Below are positions 1 through 6,814 of a stretch of 64,000 nucleotides of DNA, piece after piece. The translations under genes were made by a program, and so were the position numbers. Where the stretch lies: contig JAEEQE010000002.1 in NCBI GenBank assembly GCA_016285145.1, positions 1 to 64,000 on the forward strand. Direction: 5' to 3'. How positions within the stretch are numbered: position 1 is the stretch's first letter; each line of letters opens with the position of its first letter. The notes below the pieces were generated by a model. The model did no database searches and was not told where the DNA came from. It worked only from the letters and a program-made list of their open reading frames with translations. The stretch comes from Bacteroidales bacterium (GTDB taxonomy: Bacteria > Bacteroidota > Bacteroidia > Bacteroidales > WCHB1-69).

Positions 1-1089
1 CGGTCTGTTGCTGAGGTCGTTGTAGTCGCCGCTGGTTGCCACGGGAGCCAAATTTGGTTTTCCCGTTAAATCGTTATACGACCCACTGGTTGCTACGGCA
101 GCTAAATTCGGTTTGTTAGTCAACGAGTTATAATTGCCATCGAAGCCAGCGGGCAGTTTCACGAAGCTACCGCCGGTAAGGAAGATGGTATCGTTGCGGA
201 TGCTCAACACCTGCTGTTCCGTGAAGGAGGTGAGGTACGGCACGTCGTTGTAGAAGGCGCTCACGTTCTGCGGAATCTGCGGGATTTGCGGGCGATTGGA
301 AAGATCGTTATACGACCCGCTAGTCGCCACAGGAGCAAGATTGGGCTTGTTAGTCAGCGAGTTATAATTTCCATCAAAACCTGCGGGCAGTTTCACGAAG
401 CTACCGCCGGTAAGGAAGATGGTGTCGTTGCGGATGCTCAGCACCTGCTGTTCCGTGAAGGAGGTGAGGTACGGCACATCGTTGTAGAAGGCGCTTACGT
501 TGGTGGGAATGGACGGCACGGAATCCATGGTGATGTAGCCGGCGTCGTTTTGGAAGGCGCTCACATTCTGCGGAATCTGCGGAATTTGCGGACTATTGGA
601 AAGGTCGCTATAGTTTCCGCTGGTCGCTACAGGTGCAAGATTGGGTTTGTTGGTCAGGTCGTTATAATCACCGCTGAAGCCGTTGCCCGCCTCGTTGGCG
701 AACAGGGCGTACGGTACGCTGAGCAGCTGCTGTGTGGAGGAGATGGTGTAGTTGCTTCCCCCCGTAGGGTCAATCTCCGATTTGAGGAAAAATACCCCCG
801 AACCCCAATTAATATTGCTGAAATTGCCATAAACAACGGTTCCCTCCCCGATGTTCAATGTGACCAGACCGTTAGCGTTGGTGCTCAACATCTGCGTCTC
901 GGAATAGACCACGCTGCTGGTGGAGCTGCCTTGCAGGATGCTCAGCCGCATCCCGACCAGCGTGTTTGCCATGAGTTGGTTGTTGGCGTTCCGCACGACC
1001 GCCTGATAGGTTAATTTTTCCGGAGCTTGGGCCATAATTTGACATACCGCCAAAACCATCACCAGCACAAAAGTTGTAAATCTCCTCAT
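1..1089 (-). CDS. Secreted fibre-like repeat protein, 3' end cut by window edge
   Basis: The reverse frame is open from an ATG at 1089 to base 1 with no stop, giving 363 codons of a longer protein. It begins with a signal peptide (MRRFTTFVLVMVLAVCQIMA, then QAPEKLTYQAVVRN). Residues 20-150 resemble a Bacteroidetes surface-protein N-domain (LTYQAVVRNANNQLMANT, then NWGSGVFFLKSEIDP). After that come repeated short motifs of the type NKPNLAPVATSGSYNDL, known from tail-fibre-like and bacterial surface proteins. Two copies of a 78-residue unit are nearly identical at DNA level. The C-terminus is outside the window, so a T9SS tail or intramolecular chaperone domain cannot be judged. Function is unknown; an exported structural or adhesive role is inference. 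Confidence 0.8.
   Translation of the reverse strand, partial: MRRFTTFVLVMVLAVCQIMAQAPEKLTYQAVVRNANNQLMANTLVGMRLSILQGSSTSSVVYSETQMLSTNANGLVTLNIGEGTVVYGNFSNINWGSGVFFLKSEIDPTGGSNYTISSTQQLLSVPYALFANEAGNGFSGDYNDLTNKPNLAPVATSGNYSDLSNSPQIPQIPQNVSAFQNDAGYITMDSVPSIPTNVSAFYNDVPYLTSFTEQQVLSIRNDTIFLTGGSFVKLPAGFDGNYNSLTNKPNLAPVATSGSYNDLSNRPQIPQIPQNVSAFYNDVPYLTSFTEQQVLSIRNDTIFLTGGSFVKLPAGFDGNYNSLTNKPNLAAVATSGSYNDLTGKPNLAPVATSGDYNDLSNRP
151..508 (-). repeat. Long direct repeat inside the fibre-like gene
   Basis: Bases 151-274 recur at 385-508, an offset of 234 bp (78 codons, in frame), with only a few mismatches. The shared core encodes a segment reading SFVKLPAGFDGNYNSL in both copies. Near-identity suggests recent duplication or gene conversion and makes copy-number change likely. 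Confidence 0.85.
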
Positions 1090-1193
1090 TACCGAAGTAT
1101 TTTCGTTATTGTAAAAAAAATATTATCCTAAAATGTTTAATATGTTGATTTTCAGTATATAATAGAAAAAAATAGACAGAAATTTTGAAAACA

Positions 1194-1201
1194 CAAAAGT
1201 A
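1194..1201 (-). promoter_or_regulatory. -7 box for the fibre-like gene
   Basis: Reverse strand reads TACTTTTG, matching the Bacteroidetes TAnnTTTG -7 element. No clear TTTG -33 box is present. The leader would be roughly 100 nt. Confidence 0.5.
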
Positions 1202-1220
1202 TGGATTATCCCTCACATCG

Positions 1221-1260
1221 ATTCGTCAATGCGTAAAAATCATTCGTCAATGCGTAAAAA
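1221..1260. promoter_or_regulatory. Tandem 19-bp direct repeat upstream of promoter
   Basis: ATTCGTCAATGCGTAAAAA occurs at 1221-1239 and again at 1242-1260, spacing 21 bp (two helical turns), with a partial third copy AATGCGTGAT at 1261-1270. It lies about 20-60 bp upstream of the -7 box of the leftward fibre gene, where an activator or repressor could bind side by side on one face of the helix. The function is inferred. Confidence 0.5.
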
Positions 1261-1311
1261 AATGCGTGATTTGAAGAAAATTAAAGTAAAGTTGAGAGGA
1301 TTCGGGGATGT

Positions 1312-1327
1312 GGAGTTAAGGAGTTAA
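1312..1327. repeat. Short interspersed repeat, GAGTTAAG type
   Basis: GGAGTTAAGGAGTTAA. The same word family recurs at 16998-17030 and 30599-30625, each time between genes. Confidence 0.5.
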
Positions 1328-1330
1328 AAT

Positions 1331-1408
1331 CCCCTTCTAATTTTAGAAGGGGTGGCCGTAGGCCAGGGTAGTAATATGGGGTGTTATTCCTTATCCCCAA
1401 TACCCTGG
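1331..1408. repeat. Palindromic intergenic element, nested hairpins
   Basis: Two inverted repeats sit side by side: CCCCTTCTAA with TTAGAAGGGG (1331-1352), and CCAGGGTA (1363-1370) with TACCCTGG (1401-1408) enclosing TGGGG/CCCCA. A related element with GGGGTG followed by an inverted GCCC/GGGC and GGGGTGGT lies at 26645-26681. It resembles a small non-autonomous repeat family rather than a simple terminator. Confidence 0.55.
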
Positions 1409-1487
1409 TCCAAAAAGAGAAATTTAACAATTGGTTGTTAAAATTCAGAATATTTAAATTTTTTCACGATTATATTAAAATAATTTA

Positions 1488-1495
1488 TATCTTTG
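1488..1495 (+). promoter_or_regulatory. -7 box for the coiled-coil nuclease-like gene
   Basis: TATCTTTG matches TAnnTTTG. It lies 43 bp before the ATG at 1538, a normal leader length. Confidence 0.6.
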
Positions 1496-1537
1496 CGGCA
1501 TTAAAACATACAATCAATAATCGCAAAAAAGAAGAAT

Positions 1538-2185
1538 ATGGAACCGGTGATAAGAGACCCCCAGACCATGAGTTGGAGTGATATAAAGGCGGTTTTGGCT
1601 GAAAGCACCCAACTGATGAAGGAAACGTATCGTCTTCAGCAGGAGACGGAGCAATTGATGAAAGAAACGGACCGGCGAATGAAAGAAACGGACCGGCGAA
1701 TGAAAGAAACGGATCGGCAGATGAAGGAGACTGACCGAAAATACAGACAGTTGGCTGACCAATTTACCTCCACCACTGGGCACATCACCGAGGGAATTCT
1801 GGCTCCTTCTGCCCTTCGGATGTTCAAAAAAGCAGGTTTTACTATCGATCGTTGTATCGCGAACCTGAAAAAGAGCGACCACGACAACCAGTCCGGAATT
1901 GAGGTGGACCTGCTCCTGATAGATACCACGCAGGCCATCGCCGTGGAGGTGAAAACCGACTGCCGCAAAAAGGACGTTGACCGCTTTATAGAGAAAATGC
2001 CCCGATTCAAGAAGTTTTTCCCGGAATACAACGACAAAGAAGTGTTCGTGGCCATGGCGGCTCTCAAATACGACAAGGATGCTATGCAATACGCTCAGGG
2101 AAAAGGGTTGCTCGTCATCAGCACCGCGGATGGCGACTTTTTCACCCTCAATCCTTTCAATCGAGCGAGACTGACAAGATTTTGA
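1538..2185 (+). CDS. Coiled-coil protein with PD-(D/E)XK-like nuclease core
   Basis: A 215-residue cytoplasmic protein. Residues 25-70 are a regular heptad coiled coil that includes four tandem MKETDRR-type units. The C-terminal half carries an acidic-hydrophobic strand pattern, EVDLLLIDTTQAIAVEVKTD (residues about 123-142), which fits the D-x(n)-E-x-K core of the PD-(D/E)XK superfamily. Similar Bacteroidetes and cyanobacterial proteins (DUF3782 type) combine a helical N-terminus with such a fold. The substrate and role are unknown; a nuclease is inference, and many family members have no tested activity. It stands alone with its own promoter, and its stop is followed within 25 bp by an interspersed repeat. 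Confidence 0.75.
   Translation: MEPVIRDPQTMSWSDIKAVLAESTQLMKETYRLQQETEQLMKETDRRMKETDRRMKETDRQMKETDRKYRQLADQFTSTTGHITEGILAPSALRMFKKAGFTIDRCIANLKKSDHDNQSGIEVDLLLIDTTQAIAVEVKTDCRKKDVDRFIEKMPRFKKFFPEYNDKEVFVAMAALKYDKDAMQYAQGKGLLVISTADGDFFTLNPFNRARLTRF
1658..1741 (+). repeat. Four tandem 21-bp units coding MKETDRR/Q/K
   Basis: Units start at 1658, 1679, 1700 and 1721. The first two are identical, the others differ at a few positions. Each encodes exactly one coiled-coil heptad, so gain or loss would lengthen or shorten the coil without a frameshift. Confidence 0.85.
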
Positions 2186-2208
2186 GAATTAGGGTTGAGA
2201 GATTATAG

Positions 2209-2235
2209 AAAAGCCAACGGCCAATAGCCAAAAGC
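2209..2235 (-). repeat. Interspersed repeat, GGCCGTTAGC type (reverse)
   Basis: Reverse strand reads GCTTTTGGCTATTGGCCG followed by TTGGCTTTT, the same words as the repeats at 12268-12379 and 16973-17100. It fills the gap between two convergent genes. Confidence 0.6.
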
Positions 2236-2249
2236 ATAAGTTGAATTTT

Positions 2250-4637
2250 TTACTCCAACGAATATGGTTTCTCGGTGAACCACTTCTTGTTCGGTTTGCT
2301 GCCCATCGTGAAGACGAGCTCGCCGCCGCCCATGATCTGCTCGTAGGTGATGTAGGCGCAGTGGATGGGTTTGCCGTTCAGTGTGACGGACTGGATGTAG
2401 CAGTTCTGGTCGTTGACGTTGGGCGCCTTGATGGTCAGCGTTTTGCCATTTTGAAGATGTAGTATGTTCTCGGGCAGATAAGGGGCGCCGAATACGTACT
2501 GGCCACTGGCGGGACAGACAGGATAGAAGCCCATCGCGCTGAAGATGTACCACGCCGACATTTGTCCGCAGTCGTCGTTGCCGCACAGCCCGTCGATATT
2601 GTTTTTGTACATCTTGTTCATCACCTCGCGTACGCGCAGCTGCGTCTTCCACGGCTGGGAGGTCCACATATAGAGGTACGGAATGTGGTGGCTGGGCTCG
2701 TTGCCGTGTACGTAGCCGCCCAACATGCCCTCGCGGGTAACATCCTCTGTCTCTGCGAAGAACTTGTCGGGCACGTACATCGTGAAGAGCTCGTCCAGGC
2801 GGTTCACGAAGACCTTGTCGCCGCCCATGATCTTGATTAGGCCGTTGACATCGTGCGGCACGTAGAACGAGTAGTTCCAGCTGTTGCCCTCGATGAAGCC
2901 CTCGTTGGAGGTGGAGAGCAGGTCGGCGGGCGTCTTCCACGAGCCGTCCTCGTAGCGTGCCTGCGCAAAGCCTGTCTCGGGGTTGAAAACGTTCTTGAAG
3001 TTCAGCGCGCGCTGACGGTAGGACTCCTTCATCTCTTCATATAAGGATGCAATTTTGCCTTTGTCAATCAGATTGTAAATCACCCAATCTTCATAAGCAT
3101 TCTCCAAGGTAATGGAGGTGCCGACAGCGGACTGGTTATAAGGTACATAGCCTAACTTTTTGTAGGTATCCGTATGGTCGTAATACTTCAGATTTGCACT
3201 GTTAATCAAATACTGCATAGTGTTGATGAGGGCAGTATTCATTTTCACGTTTTCCCCGTGAAAGTTCGGATGATGGCAAAGATAGTTGTCCGCCACCGCC
3301 GACACGCCGTGATAGCCGATCATGCACCAGTTTTCATTTCCGGCGTGACTCCAAATGGGAAGAACTTGGTGTACGCTTTGCTCGGCGTGGTCTATCATGG
3401 AGGAAACCATATCGCAGGCGGCTTTCGGGTCAATGATGTTCAATAGCGGATGCTCGGCGCGGTAGGTGTCCCACAACGAGAAAATCGTGTAATTGGTGTA
3501 TCCTTCCTGGTTTTGATGGATATTATGATCAACACCGCGATATTTTCCGTCAACATCCTGATAGATAGAAGGATTGATCATCGTGTGGTAGAGCGAAGTG
3601 TAGAACATCGCGAGTTGGTCGGGGGTGCCTTTGGCTTGGTAAATGCCCAGCTTGTCATTCCACATTTTCTTGGTCTGTTGATGAATCTGTTCAAAAGAAA
3701 GACTCTGGTAATGGTTTGGCTTTTCTTCAACTACGGTTTCAGCAAACCTATTTATTCTGGCCCCGTCCGTGCTCACTGCAGAAAGAGCCACTTGCACTTT
3801 AAGCACAGGGTCATCATCTTGCTCAAACTCTATCCATGCCACCACCTTTCGTCCCGCCATTTCGGGGAAATTGTGGTTCACATCGAAACGTTTCCAGAAA
3901 CCGTTGTAATCTTTTTTTCCAAAATCCTGATATCCGTAGCTTTTCACTGGTTTGCTGAAATGAATGGCAAAATAGACGTAGTTTTCTCTGGCCCAACCAC
4001 TTGTAATACGATATCCCGTTAGAGTATAGGGGTCTTCCATGCGCAGGGAGGCCCATAGCACTTTGCCGTCGTAGTTATAGATGGCATGGTTGAGATCCAC
4101 GATGAGCTTTTGTGTTTCGCCCTTGGGGTACGTGTATTTGTGGATGCCGCAATGCGGGGTGGCGGTGAGCTGCACGAGGATATCGTCGTCGCTGAGGCGC
4201 ACCTCGTAGTAGCCAGGCGAGCATTTCTCTGTAGAATGGCTGAAGCGCGAGCGATAGCCGCCGTCGGGATTGTCAGCGGTGCCGGGATTGAGCTGCACCT
4301 CGCCGGTGAAGGGCATCAGCAGGATGTCGCCCATATCGGAGTGGCCGGTGCCGCTGAAGTGGGTGTGGCTGAAGCCCACGATGGTGTTATCACGATGCTG
4401 ATAACCAGCACAATAGTCGTAAGCGCGCGGCTGATACTTTCCGTTGATGTTGTGGGGGATGGTGTCCGTGTCGGGACTCACCTGCACGCTCCCGAAGGGG
4501 TAGCACGCGCCAGGGAAGGTGTGCCCCATGCCGTTGGTCCCGATGATAGGGTTCACATATTGAGTGGGATCTTTTTGCGCCATCAGGGATAAAGAAAAAA
4601 GAATTAAACAAAGAGAAAAAACGTGTTTGGGTGACAT
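2250..4637 (-). CDS. GH92 family alpha-mannosidase, secreted
   Basis: A 795-residue protein with a signal peptide (1-20, cleavage near LMAQ). The mature part starts YVNPIIGT (27-34), the hallmark start of GH92 enzymes, followed by a TFPGACYPFGSVQVSP block. The catalytic (alpha/alpha)6 domain shows GNEPSHHIPYLY (around residue 645) and GNDDCGQMSAW (around 687), which hold conserved acid/base and calcium-binding residues of the family. GH92 enzymes are calcium-dependent exo-mannosidases acting on N-glycans or yeast mannan; linkage specificity cannot be read here. Full length for the family. It is the last gene of the leftward gpsA-acyltransferase-GH92 run, 41 bp after the acyltransferase gene. 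No SusCD pair is nearby, so this is not a classical utilisation locus. Confidence 0.93.
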   Translation of the reverse strand: MSPKHVFSLCLILFSLSLMAQKDPTQYVNPIIGTNGMGHTFPGACYPFGSVQVSPDTDTIPHNINGKYQPRAYDYCAGYQHRDNTIVGFSHTHFSGTGHSDMGDILLMPFTGEVQLNPGTADNPDGGYRSRFSHSTEKCSPGYYEVRLSDDDILVQLTATPHCGIHKYTYPKGETQKLIVDLNHAIYNYDGKVLWASLRMEDPYTLTGYRITSGWARENYVYFAIHFSKPVKSYGYQDFGKKDYNGFWKRFDVNHNFPEMAGRKVVAWIEFEQDDDPVLKVQVALSAVSTDGARINRFAETVVEEKPNHYQSLSFEQIHQQTKKMWNDKLGIYQAKGTPDQLAMFYTSLYHTMINPSIYQDVDGKYRGVDHNIHQNQEGYTNYTIFSLWDTYRAEHPLLNIIDPKAACDMVSSMIDHAEQSVHQVLPIWSHAGNENWCMIGYHGVSAVADNYLCHHPNFHGENVKMNTALINTMQYLINSANLKYYDHTDTYKKLGYVPYNQSAVGTSITLENAYEDWVIYNLIDKGKIASLYEEMKESYRQRALNFKNVFNPETGFAQARYEDGSWKTPADLLSTSNEGFIEGNSWNYSFYVPHDVNGLIKIMGGDKVFVNRLDELFTMYVPDKFFAETEDVTREGMLGGYVHGNEPSHHIPYLYMWTSQPWKTQLRVREVMNKMYKNNIDGLCGNDDCGQMSAWYIFSAMGFYPVCPASGQYVFGAPYLPENILHLQNGKTLTIKAPNVNDQNCYIQSVTLNGKPIHCAYITYEQIMGGGELVFTMGSKPNKKWFTEKPYSLE

Positions 4638-4678
4638 TATGTTCGAAATTTTGAATAAGACAATGTGTTAAAAAGTTT

Positions 4679-5620
4679 TTATTTGCTGAAAAAACGGTAA
4701 ATCCGCATCGGCAGTTGCCACAGGGTGGGGGTGTAGTGAATCATAGGGATAGAGTAGGGCATCCCGCCGAAACCCCGATAGAGTCGGGCCACATTGGGAT
4801 TGCTGGAACCATTGAAATCCAGGATTTTGTCACTTCCGGCATGGCGGCGGATATATTCGTCAAGCAGGAAAAACATGGGCTTGCCTTCAGAGGCTTCATC
4901 ATCCCGCCCCGAAAACCAGAAGTGGATCTTGGTTAAATCGTGAAGAAAAAAGGCCCCGGCCACTAACTTTTCGTTCGCGTTGAGCACGCCTGCCACTAAA
5001 AGTTTTTGTTTATCAATAAGTTTCTGTGCGGCTTTTTGGAGAATCAGATAGTCATCGTTGCCGTAGTGGACGTTTTTTTCCTTTCCTTTGTTCTGTTTGA
5101 AAAGAAGAATGACATCATCTATAATCGATTCATCCTCAAAATATGTTAAAGAATGTTTTTGTGCATCTTTTATGTTACGGCGGGTGTTCTGGGAAAAGTC
5201 CGCCTGGAGTTGTTCGTAGGGTTTTTTGAGCGAAAGTTGATGGGAAACGAGTTGGATGGTTCCGTTTTTCAGTTGTTCTGTATTGTTTGTTGTGTTTAAA
5301 AGCAGGTCAACCTGTTTATATTTTGCCGGTATATTGTTAAAAAACGCTAATGTTGTTTCCGCGTCGGTCGGGGTGGGGGAGAAGATGCCAAGTTGTGGGA
5401 GGAAGAAAGGGGTGTAGATGTACGGGATGCCCATCTTGGAGCGTTCGGGCAGTGGCAGCACGGCGGCGTAATCGTCCAAAACAAGCGCGTTCCAAGTGGA
5501 ACCCGCCGTAAGAGTGTCCAGCAAACCATGGGTGGCTAACACCGTGGGAGACTGGGAGCAAAGGACGGCCTTGTCCCATTTTTCTGGTAAGATGTCCTTA
5601 TGTTTTACAAATTGGATCAT
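4679..5620 (-). CDS. FemAB/GNAT-like acyltransferase
   Basis: A 313-residue cytoplasmic protein of the FemAB/BioF2-like GNAT superfamily. The N-terminal half covers a YIYTPFFLPQLGIF segment; the second half has the acyltransferase core with NTRRNIKDAQKH, VAGVLNANEKLVAGAFFL and a C-terminal DFNGSSNPNVARLYRGFGG segment, typical of Bacteroidetes proteins of this type. The acyl donor (acyl-CoA or aminoacyl-tRNA) and the acceptor are unknown. The ATG at 5620 shares its A with the stop of gpsA (TGATG), which implies translational coupling; a GTG at 5623 is an alternative start. A role in envelope or lipid assembly next to gpsA is inference. Confidence 0.75.
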   Translation of the reverse strand: MIQFVKHKDILPEKWDKAVLCSQSPTVLATHGLLDTLTAGSTWNALVLDDYAAVLPLPERSKMGIPYIYTPFFLPQLGIFSPTPTDAETTLAFFNNIPAKYKQVDLLLNTTNNTEQLKNGTIQLVSHQLSLKKPYEQLQADFSQNTRRNIKDAQKHSLTYFEDESIIDDVILLFKQNKGKEKNVHYGNDDYLILQKAAQKLIDKQKLLVAGVLNANEKLVAGAFFLHDLTKIHFWFSGRDDEASEGKPMFFLLDEYIRRHAGSDKILDFNGSSNPNVARLYRGFGGMPYSIPMIHYTPTLWQLPMRIYRFFSK

Positions 5621-6666
5621 CACACAAAATGTTCAGCAATGCGTTTCATTTCGGATGAAACGTTGTTGTTTTCATATAAAACCCCGTAAATTGTCTCCAC
5701 AATCGGGATGTTGGCGAGGTATTTTTTGTTGATTTCGTGCACGCAGCGGCAGGCGGTATAGCCTTCCGACACCATGCGGAGTTCAAGCAGGGAGACGCGT
5801 ACGGAGAGCCCGTGGCCGATCATGATGCCGAAGAGCCGGTTGCGACTGTAGGTGGAGTAGGCGGTCACTAAAAGGTCGCCCAGATAGACGGAATCCGAGA
5901 TGTGGCGTTCTTCGTTGGGGTATATTTTGGAGACGAAATATTTCATTTCCTTCACGCAGTTGGCCACGTAAGCGGCGATAAAGTTGTCGCCGTAGCCCAG
6001 TCCGCTGTAGATGCCGGCGCCGAGGGCATAAATGTTTTTTAACACAATGGAAAGCTCTGCTCCCATCATGTCGTTGGACACACTGGTGCGGCAATAGCGG
6101 TTGGTGAAGAATTTGGCCACAGTTTCCGCCAGTTCGCGGTTCGGGGAGGCGGCGGTGAGAAAGGTGAACTTCTCCTGGGAGATTTCTTCCGCGTGTGACG
6201 GTCCGCTGATGATGGAGAGGTTGTCGAGCGGCACCTTGAACTGCGTGCGCATGTAGTCGCTGATGAGCTGCATGGTTTCCGGGATGATGCCCTTGACTGC
6301 CAGGATGATCTTCTTCCGGCTCAAATGGCTCTTTTGCAGCGGTTCCAAGGTCTTGTGCAGGTATGCCGACGGCGTGACGATGATGACGTATTCGGCCTTG
6401 GCAACCACCGCCTTGATGTCGGTGCTGACCTTCACGTCATCGGGATTGATGAATACGGAACTCAGATATTTGGGGTTGTGCCCGTATTTGATGATCTCTT
6501 CGGCGGCCTCCTCGTCGCGCACCCACCAGTGGATGTGCTCCAGATTGGAGGATATGATTTTGATAATGGCCGTAGCCCAACTCCCACTGCCGATCACCGC
6601 CACGCGGTACCGGAACCGCGTTTTTTTGCTACGGGGGATTATCGGTAAAATATCTCTTTTCGCCAT
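5620..6666 (-). CDS. gpsA: Glycerol-3-phosphate dehydrogenase [NAD(P)+]
   Basis: A 348-residue cytoplasmic enzyme that reduces dihydroxyacetone phosphate to sn-glycerol-3-phosphate for phospholipid synthesis. The Rossmann motif GSGSWATA lies at residues 26-33, then KGIIPET, SGPSHAEEI and the substrate-domain motif with catalytic lysine, VLKNIYALGAGIYSGLGYGD. The frame is open to an ATG at 6726, but a -7 box at 6696-6703 lies inside that extension, so transcription should begin downstream of it; the start MAKRDILP at 6666 is preferred. The N-terminal 20 residues before the Rossmann strand are a short basic extension. First gene of an operon with the acyltransferase and GH92. Confidence 0.93.
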   Translation of the reverse strand: MAKRDILPIIPRSKKTRFRYRVAVIGSGSWATAIIKIISSNLEHIHWWVRDEEAAEEIIKYGHNPKYLSSVFINPDDVKVSTDIKAVVAKAEYVIIVTPSAYLHKTLEPLQKSHLSRKKIILAVKGIIPETMQLISDYMRTQFKVPLDNLSIISGPSHAEEISQEKFTFLTAASPNRELAETVAKFFTNRYCRTSVSNDMMGAELSIVLKNIYALGAGIYSGLGYGDNFIAAYVANCVKEMKYFVSKIYPNEERHISDSVYLGDLLVTAYSTYSRNRLFGIMIGHGLSVRVSLLELRMVSEGYTACRCVHEINKKYLANIPIVETIYGVLYENNNVSSEMKRIAEHFV

Positions 6667-6695
6667 ACGATGGTTTTTAACTTTTTTTAAGGCTA

Positions 6696-6703
6696 CAAAA
6701 ATA
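6696..6703 (-). promoter_or_regulatory. -7 box for the gpsA operon
   Basis: Reverse strand TATTTTTG. It decides the gpsA start at 6666, since a start at 6726 would lie upstream of transcription. Confidence 0.6.
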
Positions 6704-6763
6704 CAATTAATTTTAAAACAAGCCACCCGTTTTTTCCATAGTGTAACAAATAAGTGAACGTGC

Positions 6764-6792
6764 TTGGGTTATCGCATTATTTCGTATCTTTG
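6764..6792 (+). promoter_or_regulatory. Promoter of the alkaline phosphatase gene
   Basis: TTG at 6764-6766, an 18-bp spacer, and TATCTTTG at 6785-6792: a near-consensus Bacteroidetes promoter. It lies 22 bp before the chosen ATG at 6815. Confidence 0.65.
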
Positions 6793-6814
6793 CCGCATAA
6801 AAAAACGGCTTTAT

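Larger units (their letters stand above)
1090..1537. other. 448-bp intergenic region with promoters and repeats
   Basis: There is no convincing gene here. The region is AT-rich and holds the leftward promoter of the fibre gene, a 19-bp direct repeat upstream of it, a GAGTTAAG-type repeat, a large hairpin element at 1331-1408, and the rightward promoter of the next gene. A 66-codon open frame starting at 1381 runs through the promoter and into the next gene in another frame, so it was dismissed. Confidence 0.7.

Noticed and set aside
1221..1270. CRISPR-like repeats
   Set aside because: Two adjacent copies with a 2-bp gap and no spacers; no cas genes in the window.
1514..2089. Antisense open frame over the coiled-coil gene
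   Set aside because: Its repetitive Phe/His/Ser sequence is the mirror of the 21-bp heptad repeats; no start signal.
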